From an uncultured Christensenella sp. (GTDB lineage Bacteria; Bacillota; Clostridia; Christensenellales; Borkfalkiaceae): 64,000 nt of DNA. Shown piece by piece: positions 1 through 14,000 of this stretch; position 1 is the first letter of the stretch, and each line of letters begins with the position of its first letter. Location of the stretch: positions 86,520 through 150,519 of the forward strand of contig CAJUEO010000001.1 of the NCBI GenBank assembly GCA_910585685.1. Direction: 5' to 3'. A program made the position numbers and the translations under genes. A model generated the notes under the pieces. That model worked only from the letters and a program-made list of their open reading frames with translations. It had not been told where the DNA came from and made no database searches.

Positions 1-2030
1 AGTGCGGTTGTAGGTACGCCTTCGGCTATAACTGTTGATAACTGCAACACAACGTGGCTCTACTCGACAAAGCAATCTACCGATAAGGCAGATTACAGTG
101 CAACAATTCCTACTTTCACTAATGTAAGTTCGAACATTGTTTACTATGTAATTTCCGCTCCCAACCATGCGGACTACTTCGGCAGCTTCACGGTAACTAT
201 TACCGACTTGCTTACGATGATAGTCGGAACAGACGGCGGCTATACCGGAACTTACACGGGTGACGCGCTCAATGTCGAGGATTACAGACCTACGGCTGCG
301 ACGAGAAACGGCGCAACTCCCGTTTGGGGCTATGCTCGTGCGCTTACCGAAGAAACGGTTTACGGTGATCCGTTCACGATTACCGAAGTCGGTACTTACA
401 CAGTATATTTCAAGATTTCCGCAACCGACCACGCAGACTATTTCGGCGCATACATCATCACTATCGGCTATGCAGATATTACGATTTCAGTAGCTCCTAT
501 AGGATATAGCGGAGAGTACGACGGCTCGGCGCACAAGGCAATAGCAAACAAGGCTGTGGCAGATACCGTTGACGAAGTAGCGCCCGTTTGGGAATACTCG
601 CTCGACAATCAAGAGTTCACCACTACCATGCCCGAGTTTACAAATATCGGACAGACGAGAGTATATTACAGAGTATCCGCAGCTAACCACAACACGGTTA
701 CCGGCAGCTTCACGGTAACAATTACCGAAGCTACTATAAGTAACGTAAGCGTACAGGGTTATGTCGGAATCGAGAACGGAGAAGACCACGAAGCTGTCGT
801 AAGCACGACTGCAACTTCGAGCGTTCCCGGCACGATTATTACCTGGTTGTACTCTACGACGGGCGGCGAAAACACATACAGTGAAGAAGTTCCCACGTTC
901 AGAACAGCCGGAAGATATACGGTTTGGTATATGGTAACTGCCGAAAACCACAAGACTGTAACAGGCAGATTCTATGTAACAATAAGCGATAAACCCACAA
1001 TCGACGTTGATTACACAAATAGCGGCTATACCGGCACATACACCGGCACGGCACTCAATGTTGAAGATTACAGACCCGAGGCAACCGACAGCGAGGGCAA
1101 TACAAACACATTAGTTTGGGGCTATACGCTTAAAGAAGGTGCTGAAGACGATGAATACGAGGTAGCGCTTTCAGTCAAAGACGCTGGCGAGTACACCGTT
1201 TACTTCACTATCAATGCGGAAGGTCACGCGCCTTACTACGGCAGCTATATCATCAACATCAAAAATGCTAAGATAACAGTTTCCGACGTTGTGTCGCACA
1301 ACAAGACGTATGACGGCAAAGAGCATACTCCTGTAACGGCAAACGTAACTACAGTAGGCGGCAACGAAGCTAAGTGGAGCTTCAAGCTCAACCAGTTCGA
1401 CGAATACGACGCAAATCTTACTTTGAAGAACGCAGGCGATTATACCGTTTACTACATGATTTCGGCAGACAACCATGACGCCGTAACGGGAACTATCGAC
1501 GCTTCAATAGCACTTGCAGCGTTCAGCGACATAAATGTCGAAGCTTACAACGCCGCTTACGACGGCAACGAACACGGTGCAGTAGTCGGTACGCCTACCG
1601 TAACCGTAGTCGGAGAAAATACTCCTGTCTGGAAGTACAGCACTCGTGAAAACGGTGAGTACACCGCCACGATGCCGAGATTTACCAATGCGGGAACCTA
1701 CACGGTATGGTACACGCTTGAAGCAGACAACCATATTTCGGTTAAGGACAGCATCGAAGTCGTAATCGAAACCGCAGTATTCACGGGAGTAACCGTAACG
1801 GGTTATCGTGGAATATTCGACGGCGCGCTTCATAACGTAGTTGACCAGCACAGAGCTACTACCGCAGACGGTTCGGTACCCAACTGGTTGTACTCGTTGA
1901 CCGGAGAAGAAGGCTCTTACAGGTCTAACATAACTATTAATACGGCCGGCACTTATACTGTTTACTACACTGTATCTGCAGCTAACCACGAAACAAAGAG
2001 CGGTACGTTCACGGCAACCATACAGCAGCG
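1..2030 (+). repeat. Tandem ~260-bp repeats coding MBG-like modules
   Basis: Eight successive units of about 255-270 bp each end in a sequence coding SAxNHxxxxGSFTVTI or a close variant (near nt 150, 416, 676, 936, 1,212, 1,464, 1,722 and 1,974). A ninth copy of this ending lies near 2,505. The copies are diverged at both DNA and protein level, which suggests an old tandem amplification. The first copy is cut by the window edge. Confidence 0.8.
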
Positions 2031-5000
2031 TAACATAACGGTAACGTTGCCCAATGCGGAGGACAATTACGGCAATTGGACAATAGCTAATATGTCCAGC
2101 ATGCTTGCTTCGCTTACCGTTCAGCCTGAAATTTCGGGTGACTTTGCAGGTTCGCTCCTCAGAATTACGTTAAAGCTTGACGGACAGCTGCCTGAAAGCG
2201 GCTACATTCCTACGGGCGTTTATGGTATTGTAGGTACTGCAAGCGATGAAGATAACTACAACATCACCTGGAACAACGGTAAACTTACCATCGGCGCTGT
2301 TGAAATAGTAGTTAACGACGAAGGCGGTGCAACTGTCGTTTACGACGGCGCAACGCACAGCGTAGCGGACGGCAATCCTTCCGTAACGCTTACCGCAGGC
2401 GCACAGGCAAGTTGGACTTACTCGCTTACCGGTGTAGATGGCTCGTACAGATCCGAACTTCTGTTGACAGAAGCAGGTGAGTACACCGTACATTACATTG
2501 TAAGCGCTCCCAACCACGCTTCTAAGAGCGGCACGTTCACATTCACTATCGAGAAGCGCACTATTACAGTAACCGTTTCCGATACGACAATAACCTACGG
2601 CGATTGGTCGATTGACGAAATCATATCCAAGCTTTCGGCTCTTGCAAGAATTACCGATGCTAACGGCTCGCTCGAGCTTGATAACAGCGCATTCTCGCTT
2701 AGCTTAACCGACGCAGGCGCAAGCACCAGCGGTAAACTCAAAGTCGGCAACTACACGGTAGTCGGCGTCAACGAGGACGAGGCTAACTTCACGGTTGAGT
2801 TCTCACTCGGCAACATTACCGTATCTCCCAAGGCGCTTACGCTCAACGGTAAAGACAGCATCAAGGCAAACGACAAGAGTTACGACGGTACTACCGACGT
2901 TACCTTCGATACGACGGGCGCTTCGCTTGTAGGCGTGCTCGACGGAGACAACGTAGCGTTCAAAGTAACCGGTGCGTTCTCAAGTTCCGCCGCTGCGGAA
3001 AGCGTTTCCGTTTCGGCAACCGTAAGCATTGTCGGCGAAGATATCGCAAACTACAGCTTTACGGAAATTTCACTCAGCCTTTCGGCTCAGATACTCAACA
3101 CAACGGCTAAGCCCGTTCAGCCCGATAACGATATCGATTATGCTCCCAAGACAAAGATATCCGACGTAATCCCCGAGTTCAACAAGTCGATTATGTCAGT
3201 TAAAGTTCTTAAAAACGGCTTGGAAGTAAATCCCGATACGGACGATGACGGCAACTTGCTTCTTCCCGGCGTAGGCACGTTCACGCTTACCTTCCACCTC
3301 ACAAATGCAGACGTAAGCTGGACCAGCGACGTCGATCAGGATAAGGCGGACGTAACGATAACAATTAATATCGTCAAGGGCGTTGTTGAAGTTCCTACTA
3401 CTACCGAAGCTCATGTAACTTATACGGGCAGCGAACTTACCCTTCTTCCCGAAGGATTTGACGCAGACCTTATGGAAGTTCTCGGCGACAATAAGTACAC
3501 TAACGTCGGAACTTACAAAGTAACCGTTAAGTTGATTAAACGCGAGTGGCAGCAGTGGTCCACAGGTGATAGCGACGATTTGGTAATAACCTTCGTTATC
3601 GACCCCGTAGAGCTTGAAGTAATTATTTCCGACGCAGAAATAACCTACGGAGATTGGACGGCTGAAAACGCTAAGAACAATCTCAACGCAATTAAAAACA
3701 TCTATACCATTTCGAGCGGTGCAATCGTAACCGGTGAAAGCGCAAGCGACGTATTCGAGCTCAATATCGACGACTTGGGCGAAAAGCTCAACGCAGGCAC
3801 TTACGCTATTTCGGGCGCTCAGTTCAATACTACGGCTTCCAAGAACTATAAAGTAACGTTTATCGGTCTTGAAGGCGGCTCGACAGGCGTGCTTACCGTA
3901 AATGCAAAGGAAATTACAATAATCAACCTTGCAGCGGAAGACAAGACTTATGACGGTACCGATAATGCAACCCTCACGCAGGGTACAATTGTCGGAATGG
4001 TAGAAGGCGACGACCTCGCTTACGACTACGAAGCTACGTTCACGGGCATTGACGCCGGTACAAATTACACAGTCAATGCAACAATCACGCTCACGGGCGA
4101 AGACGCAGGCAACTATGTAATAGCAGAAGGCGGCGACACTGTTTCCTTCACAGCTTCAATCAACCGCGTGGTACTCGACGTTGAATGGACTTACGGTGAG
4201 TTTGTAAGCAACAATAACGGCGTTTACACCTATTATTACCACACCAAGACTCCCAATATCACGGCTACTCTCAAGAATGAAGGAATTGTAGCGGGCGAAA
4301 CCGTAACTCTTTCGGCAATAGCAAATCTTGCGGATACCGAGTATATGGACGTCAACAACTATACTTTAAGAGTTACTCTCGAGGGTGACGCCGCAGTCAA
4401 CTACACGTTGTCTAACGGTTCTCTCGCAATAGTAATCGAGTATATGAAGGTCGAAGTTACAATTTCGGACGCAAGCGGTATCTACGGTGCCGACGCGCAG
4501 TCCAAGAGTGAAAGCGACAAGCTTGTCTGGACTTCCGCACACCGCGAACTCCTTGAAGATTATGTGACTATCGTAACTGAAGCACACTCGGCAAAGGGTT
4601 TTGCGAATGCAGGTTCGTACTCGATTTATATCGACCTTAACAGCAGAATTCACACTCACTTCGCAGTAACGGAAAACAAGGGTACCTTCACTGTTAATGC
4701 AGCTTCGTTCGAAGTACCTCCCAAGACATTGTCCTATCCTTACAGAGACGCAGGATACCAGGTCGGTCTTACTGCCGAAGACGTAACTACTCAGGGTAGC
4801 GTAACATTTAACGACCTTACCATCACTTATTGCCTTGACAACGAGTACGGCGATTACAGCACGACAATTCCTACAATCAAGGAAATCAGAGAAGAGCCTT
4901 ACGTCATCTATTACAGAATAACTGGTGCAAACCACGTTCAGAAGACGGGCTATATCGAAGTAATGATCGGTCAGGTTATAGTCGAAGTTACCGTAACAAA

Positions 5001-8000
5001 CGCTCCTCAGACTGTAACGTATGCAAGCGACGCTGTAGTTCCCACTTCGGCACAGCTTCTTGCAATGTTTGAAAGAAGCTACCGTTACAACGGAGAAACA
5101 GTAACCAACCAGCAGGTTCTCGACGCAATCAACAGTTCGATAGTTCTCGGTTTGCGCACGGCTGACGGCACGGTATTGACGCCCGGCGCGGCAATTTCCG
5201 CAGGTACCTACTACCTGACTGTCGGCGGAACGTATGAAACCGAAGAAGCTTCGGCTAAGATTACGACATCCGGAAGCTACGCTTACATAGTTGAAAAAGC
5301 TACGGTTGAAGTAAGCTGGAACGATAGCGAAAGCTATACTTACGGCGATAAACTTCCCATACCTTCGATCGAGGGACTTACGGCCGGTACCGACTATGTA
5401 ATCAGCTATACGACGGCAGACGGCGATACTATTTCCGCAAGCGAAATGGAAAAACCGAGCGCAGGCGGCTACATTGTTACCGTAACGCTTAGAAACGACA
5501 ACTACACGTTTGTCAACGGAGAAGACGAAACCACAACGGCATCCAAGTCTTACACAATCAATCCTGCTCAGGTAACTCCCGAGTGGAATAAGGAAGACAG
5601 CTATGTTTACGGCGATACGCTTCCCGTGCCTACAATCGCGGGCTTGACTTCGGATGACTTCACTTACAGCTACGCTCTTAATGGCAGCACCGAAGAAGTC
5701 AATACAACAAGACCTGTTGCAGGCGAATACACAATTACAATCACAATCACCAACACTAACTATGCGTTTGCAGACGTTGAAGCAGGTTCTACAACCGTTA
5801 CAATTGCGCCTAAGGCAGTTACCTTCACGCTTCCCGAAGGCGGAGAATATCACTATAACGATACTCTTCCCGAGCCTTCAATAAGCGTAAAATTCAGCGA
5901 TGACGAAACGATAACGCTTGAAAAGGACGTTGACTTCACTTACAGCTATGCTCTTAAAGACAGCGAAGAAGAAGTTAACCTTACAAGACCTGTTGTCGGC
6001 ACATACGTTATCACGGTAACGATTTTGAACGGCAACTACACGTTTGCAACCGAAGCAGACAGCAAGAAAGAAGTTGAAATGCTTCCCACGCTCGTAGACA
6101 CGGCTGACATAAGCTGGAGCATTACGGGTGAAGAAGATGAAGAGGGCAACGTAAGCTACTCGGTAATCTACGGCAACAAGCTTCCCACAGCGGAAATAAC
6201 CGACCTTGTAAAGGATACCGACTTCACGGTAACTTATAAGACCGCGGAAGGCGCAGTCGAAACCAACGACGCTCCCGTTGTAGGAAATTACATTGTAGTA
6301 ATTACCCTTTCGGATAACTTCACGTTTGCTGAAAATGCTAAGACGTTCGAATTGAACGTAACCGTTAAACCTCAACCCGTAGATATAGTAATCGACGGTA
6401 TCCAGCTCGGAAACGACGGAGATACCGCAGTTCCCGACGAGAACGGAGTTATTAAATTCACTTACAGCAAGGACAACAAGCTTACCGTTCCCACCGTTAA
6501 GGCTCTCGACGACGCCGGCGTAAAATACCACGTCGAGTATAAGAAGAGAGGACCTAAGGAACCCGTAACTGCAGAGTATAAGCCGATAACAGAGGAAGAG
6601 TTCCTTGAAGGCAACGCAGGATTCTATATCTTCACAATCGTCATCGACGACGATAATCCCAACTTTGTACAGACCGAAATCAAGCCCATAACGCTTGTAA
6701 TCGAACCCAAGAAAGTTATAATCGATTGGGGTCCCGGCGCCGGCAAAGGCAGCAACAACAGCGCAAGCACCGTCAACGGTGCTGCGCCTGTGGCTGAGGA
6801 TGAAGAGGTTGAAGAAGAATTAACCGAGCAGGCTGAAGAGATTAAGGAAGTTGTAAAAACGGCGTCCGTAACTTTCAACGCGCCCAAATCGGAAACAAGC
6901 AAAAAGGTTGACGTTATCTGGGTCATCAAAGACAAGAACGGCAACATAATAAGAACTTTCGGTAACACTCAGGACTTCAACACCGACCTCAATGCAGACG
7001 GAGAAGGGGAAGATATCTTTATTCCCGAAGTTGACGAGAGCAGCATCTGGAACTTCGCTTACGGTACTGCGCTTGCAGTTCCCTCTATCGACGGACTTAG
7101 AAAGTATGAAGAGGGTATGACCTCCGCAGAGTGGGATTACAAGGTAATTTACAGAGACGCCGAAGGCAGAATTATTGCTGTAGACGATAACGGACTTATC
7201 GACGGAAAACTTCCCGACGTCAGCGACTATTACATCACAATCGAGTTCAATAAGGAAAACTTCGAGGGTGAAAATTCAACTATTAAAAACGTAATTAAGC
7301 CCCTTGCAATAGGTGTAACGCTCAACGACCTTGCAAACGTCGTATTCGGTGATTTGCAGGCAGACGGCGTAAACGCATATCTTGCAGCGCTTGAAAATGC
7401 GTTCACAACCGCAATTACAAGCAAAACGGCTGATTTCGACGCACCCGTTCCCGAAGCGCTTCCCGACGCAGTTAAAGATATTTTCGCTTTGACTCTTGAA
7501 AACCTTTCCTCGCTCAGCGGCTACCTCAAAGTAGTCGAAGGCGGCTACAAGGTTGTGCTCGATACCGACTCGCTCAACGGCAACTACACGGTAACTTTGA
7601 CAAATGACAAGGCTCTTACCGTAATCAACGCCGACATAACCGAAACTATTGATGATTTGGTAATGTTCGAGCTTGGCGAACCCCAGAACGTAGTTATCGA
7701 CGGCACGGGCAAGGTAGTTGTAAAGGGCGGAGAAACTTACACGATATCCTATCTTCCCACAATTCAGTCTGCGGAAGGCACGGATACCGACGCAAGCAAA
7801 TACGGTTCGACCAATCCCACAATCACTACCACCGAAGACAGCGGCTATGTCTACTTTATGATTACGGCAGACAACCACAACGCTTACTTCGGCTGTATAA
7901 AGGTTACTGTGGAGAGTTCGCTCTTCGAATTAAAGGTAACGCTTGAAGGCATAGTTTACGGTACTGTAACACCTACGCTCGACGAGTTGAAGGGTATGCT

Positions 8001-11000
8001 TACCATAGACAGCGTAATTTACAACAGCGACGCTATGTTTACGGCGGACGACGCACTGAAAACTGCCATTATAAACGGCATTACGGGCATCTCAATCGAC
8101 GGCGCTGTGGAAAATCAACTTCTTTCCGCAGGCAAGCACAACATAACTATCCGCGGCAGCGTGACATATCACGACCCCAGCGATAACGAAGATAAGCTTG
8201 TAGCAATAACGCTTGCAACCCCCGAAGAGGGTGAGGAAGCGACCGCGCTCAACGTCGATAAACTCAAAGTAACCGTAACGCTTAATGACGTTGAAAAGCA
8301 AAATTACGGCGTATGGACGGCTGAAAACGCCGAAGCTGACCTCGCAAAAGTTGAAAATATTTCGTCTTTCGAAATCAAGAATAACGAAAATATCGAAACT
8401 TTGCCCGATACCGACGCGTTCAAAGTAACGCTCGGCGGACTTGACGAACTTTCGGGCTACCTCACCGTAAAAGAAGGCGGCTACACCATTACGGCTGTGG
8501 CAACAAACGACAATTACGAGATAACGTCGGTAGACTCAAAGCTTACGATAGTTCCTCTTACGCTTGAAATCAATTGGAACATCGAAGCCGACGGTGAAAA
8601 CGGTTATCATATCGTCTACGGCGCTCAGCTTCCCGTACCCGAAATAACAAACCTGGGTGAAAATTTTGCTCCCTGCACGTTGACGATAACTCGCACCAGC
8701 GGAGAAGAAACACTCGACGAAGAAGGCTACACCAACCCCGTTGTCGGAGCGTACGGCATATCGCTTGCAATAAGCGACACTACCAACTACGCGCTTCCCG
8801 ATATTTCGGAGATAACGGTCAACGTGGATAAGCGTGAAATTACCGTAACTATCGCGGACGTAACTGCGGTTTACGGTGACGACGTTTACAAGGCGCTTGC
8901 AGACAAGACTCACAATTTCGTATATGCGCTCAAAGACGGTTCTACCCTCGCATACACGGGTGAAGAATTATCGGGCATAGTAAGCGTGGCGTTCACGCTT
9001 GCAGATGGCGCGGCATTTGACGCTGCTACATATCCCATAGTCGGAACTCAGAGCACGGAAGGCTACGCAGTCAACTATGCGGTAACGTTTGAAAATTCAG
9101 ACGGCAGCGCAAATCAAGCTACGCTCAAAGTAAATCCTGCTCCCAAGACTGCTGATTGGAAGGTGGAAGTAACCGATGACAAGGGTGAAGTAACCTACGG
9201 CAACGCGCTTCCTTCCCCCACAATCGAAGGACTCGAGGACAGCGACTACAAAGTAGAATACTTTAAAACTACCGACCTTGACACGGCAATTACCAACGAA
9301 AAATTGCCCGTCGGCAGCTATATCGTAAAAGTAACAATCACAAATCACAACTATTCTTTCGGCACAGACGCGGAGGGCAACCCCGTTTACGAGGCTGAAA
9401 TTACGGTTGACATCGTACCTTGCGAAATAACCGTTGAAATCGGCGACCTTGCAAATACCGTTTACTTCGGTGAAGTTTACAACACGTTGAAAAACGCAGA
9501 CTCGACCGAAGAGGAAGCAATCGCGGCAATAACCGCACTTTGGAACTCGATTCTCACAGTTACGGGCGCGCTTGCTTATGACGACGGCATTCTCGACGTA
9601 ATATCGCTCGCTATCGAGTGGAACGACAATTACGGCGTAGGCGCTTATGCAATTCAGGGTTCCGTAAACGCAGGTTATATCGACAATTACAAGGTAACGT
9701 TTGACGGTAGTTACAATAACTCGGACGGCACCAAGGCAGGTACTTTGACGGTTACAAAAGCCGAAATAACGGTCGACAACACGGCGCTCAGCCTGTTCCA
9801 GACCCCTACGGCACAGCCCATTGACCTTACTTCGAGGGTAACTCTTGCAGACAAGAGCGAAGACTTTACTATTCTCTATGCTCTTGCAGTCGGCGTTGAA
9901 GGTGAAGACGGAACTTATACGTTCACCGAGCCTGCCGAAAACGCATATACGACGACTATCCAGTCTGTAAAGGACGAGGGCGAATACCGTCTGTACTACA
10001 AGGTTTCGGACGACAATGATAACCACAACCGGAAGAGCGGCTACGTTTCCATAGTTGTCAGAGGTTCTGTATTCAACTTCAAGGCAACTTTAAGCGATAT
10101 AACCTACGGAGACGAAACTCCCGACTTGGCTACGCTCAGAAACGACCTTACCATAAGCGAAGTTCTCTACAACGGCAACGCGCTTGAAGGAGAAGCGCTC
10201 GCTTCCGCTATCGAGGTTATCAAACAAAACGTAACTCTTACAATCGAACAGACAGGCAGACTTCCCAAGGGTAACTATCCCGTGGCAGTAAGCGGTACGG
10301 GCAACTATACCGACACCGCCGACGGAGATGCGGTCAAGCAGGTAAGCTTCGGCGTAAGCGAACCCCTTACCCTCACGGTAAACGCGCTTGAAATCAGCGT
10401 TGAAGTTGCAGATCAGACAATCGATTATATGGATTGGTCGTACGACCAAATCAAAGCAAAGCTTGACGAGCTTGTTCAAGTCAAGGTTGGCGGAACAACC
10501 GTAACCGAGCTTCCCGACGCGTTTGACGAAGTGTTCACGCTTTCACTCGGCGGCATTGCCGACGACGCAGAGGGCTACATTGCAGTAAAGGACGGCGGAT
10601 ACGACGTAGTTCTTACGCAGGTAGACAACGACAATTACGTCATTACAAAGACTCTCGGCAAAGTAAACGTTACTGCGGCAGATCTTACCGTAAGCGATAC
10701 GAATATCGAAGAGAGCTATGTGTTCAACGTAGACGGCTACGATATCTATAACGCTACTTATCATCCCGTTGCAACAACTGTCGACGGTACGGACAAAGAA
10801 GTAGTATGGAGCTTCGGCACGGAGCGCAATGACGAAAACGGTGAAATAACTTACGTAGATACGCTCACTTTGACGGACGTCGCCGAATACACAGTTTACT
10901 ACAAGGTATCCGCACTCAACCATAAGGAAGTTGAAGGTTCGTTTACCTTCAATATCGTTCCCAAGGAAGTAGTAATAACCGTTGACGCGGAGAGCAATTC

Positions 11001-14000
11001 AATAGTCTACGGAGAAGCGTTCCCGACAATCGGCATCGACGACGAAAACGTTGTTGAAGCGGATTACACAGTCACCGCATTTCTCAAAGACACATCAACG
11101 GTCGCAAATCTTCAAAGACCCGTTGCAGGCACCTACACCGTAAAAGTCAAGCTTTCAAACAAGAATTATACGTTTGTTAACGCAACGGAAAACACCGATA
11201 CGGCTACCGTAGAAGTTGTCGTAAACAAAAAGCTTGTCGTCGTGGATTGGAGCGGTATAGGCGCAACTCTCAACGAGGGAAGCGGCAACTACTACGCAAC
11301 TTACGGAGATACTCTCTGTAATCCCGTGGGCAGCGTTCTTGAAGGCGACTCGTCCAAACTTAACGTCAAGTATTACAGACAGACGGACGACGGCAAGGTA
11401 GAGATAACCGAAAACGATTATCTCAACCCCGTTGCAGGCACATACATTCTTGAAGTCGAAGGCTTTGAAAACGCAAACTACGACTTTGCGGAGAATGCAG
11501 AACTCAGCGCAACGATAGTTGTTTCCCCTAAGGAAGTTTCTATTACCTGGAACGAGAGAGAGTCCTACGTCTACGGCAGCGACCTTCCCGAACCCACTAT
11601 AGCCGACCTCGACGCTATCGAAGGCAGCTATACGGTTGAAAAGAAGCTTGTCAACGCAGAGGGTGAAGAGGTTGATTTTGAAAAAGTCAACGTCGGCAAT
11701 TACGTTATCCGCGTTACAATCGACAACCCCAACTATACGCTCGGCGGCACTGAAAGCGGAGAGTTAGAGCTTACCGTAGTTCCCCTTGAAATAACGGTTA
11801 CCGTAAACGGCAGCAGCATTTCAAGCTACAAGTACGGCACGCTTACGGCAGAAAACGTAAACGCAACAATCAACGCGCTTGCAAACCTCTACACAGTCGC
11901 AATAACCAATAACGACGATTTAAGCGAGCTTCCCGATGCTGTAAAGGACGTATTTGTAATTTCCGTAACGCTTGCAGACGGCACAACGGGCTATCTTCCC
12001 GTAAATACCTACACGGTAACTGCGGCAGGCGTTTCGGCTAACTACAAGGTTACACCCGTTGTAGCAACGTTTGAAATAGAGAAGGCGGAAATCGACCTTT
12101 CGAGCGTCACCGCAATCACGCTCTATGAAACGGGTTCGGCTCAGCCTGTAGTTGTCGAGGACGACTTTAAGGCGCTTATCGGACTTAAAGGAATTGAAGA
12201 GGGCAAAGACCTCAACCTTACAGTTAAATATTATCTTTCCAACACTCAACTTGCGGAAGGTTCGACAATAACTTACGGCACGGCTATTCCCACGGTTACT
12301 ACCGAAGGCACATATTATCTGTACTATCAAGTTACTGCGGACAATCACGAAACGGCTGAAAGCATGGTAACCGTAACGGTTGACAGCTCGCTGTTCGTAA
12401 TTCAGGTCGAGTTAAACAACCTCACTTACGGCGACGTACTCAACAGTCAGGCAAGCTTACTTAAAGCTCTCGACATCGTACACCTCACATACAGCCATTC
12501 CGACCTTGCTTGGAATCCCACGCTCGACGCGCTTATCAGAAGCGGCATAACCCTTTCGGTTGCCGGCGCTGAAGAAAACGCATATGTCGGCGCAGGCAAA
12601 CACACTTTGGTTGTCGGCGGCAGCGTCAAGTATGACGACAAGGAAGTTAAGATAGTTCTCGAAAGCGGTAACGGCACGTTTAACGTAGCTCAAAAGGCTA
12701 TAACGGTTGCGGCTGACAGCTTAACCGTAACTTACGGTGACGACAACTACCTTGCTATAGAGGGCGGCACTTACGCACTTTCGGCTAAAGTTACCAAAGG
12801 TTCGCTTGTCACGGGCGACGAGCTTTCCAAGCTTGTTACGCTTTCCGTTAATAAGGGCGCATCTTTCGGCAAGGGCGTGTACGCTATCGAAGGAGAGTAC
12901 GCAGAGAACGGCAATTACGGCATTACGTTTGTAAACGGTACGCTTACCGTAAACGCAGCAAAAGTTTCTATCGATTGGAACATAGCAGAGGGCGCTAACG
13001 TAGTTTACGGCAACGCGCTTCCCGTTCCCGCAATCGAAGGGCTTGAAAGCAGCGACTACAAAGTTACCTACAAGCGTTCGGGCAGAGTCATTACAAACGC
13101 CGCAAACCTCAACGTAGGCGTATATGTAATCGAAATCGAACTTCTCAACGCCAACTATACGCTGGGTGACGACAGTTCGAGCCTCGAAGTCGAAATAGTT
13201 CCGGCACCCGTTGCAATAAATTGGGGTGACAGCGATGAAGTCGTTTACGGCAACATGCTTCCCACGCCCACGCTTGCAATCGAAGGCGTAAGCCATACCG
13301 TAACTTATTATAACGGCACAACGCGCGTAAGCAACACCGGCAGACTTCCCGTAACCGAAAACGGATACAGGGCGCAGGTCAACATAACCAACCCCAACTA
13401 CACCTATGCAGAGGGAGAAACGGGCGAGCATACTTACAGAGTAACTCCCCGCGAAGTTTGGGTCAACGTTAAAAACCAGACGGCGGTTTACGGCTTGTGG
13501 ACGGCAACAAACGCAAACAACAGACTTGCGGTAATTGCGGATAAGTTTACCGTAACAGGCGCAAACGGAGAGGAAATAACTCTTATCGATTCTATTTCCG
13601 CACTCGGCATTTCGCTCACGGTAGGCAACCTCGACGGTGTCGACGGATATCTTCCCGTAGCGGAATATCCCATCGTAGGCGCTTGGACAAACAACAACTA
13701 TAAATTACACTTTACCGATGACGCGGCGCTTTCAATCACCAATGCCGATATGAAGGCAAGCTTCCGCGACATAGCTAAATACTTCGTATCCGGCGGACAC
13801 GTTCTTTCCCTTTCGGAAAGCTTAGTTACGCTCAAAGGTACAGGCAACACGGCTCACATCACATACTCGTTGCAAAACGCGTTGGCGGCAGACCCCGAAA
13901 CTCTCACTTACGTTGAATCGGGAGAAGCTACAAGAGTAACCGAAGTCGGCAACTACTATCTGTATTATATGGTAGAGGCGGACAACCACACGACGATTTA

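Noticed and set aside
4366..5853. Long antisense ORF (495 codons) inside the giant gene
   Set aside because: Its protein is rich in Cys, Arg, Tyr and Val runs with no family signs. It arises because the sense strand uses few codons whose complement is a stop. Many similar antisense frames run along 1-30,675.
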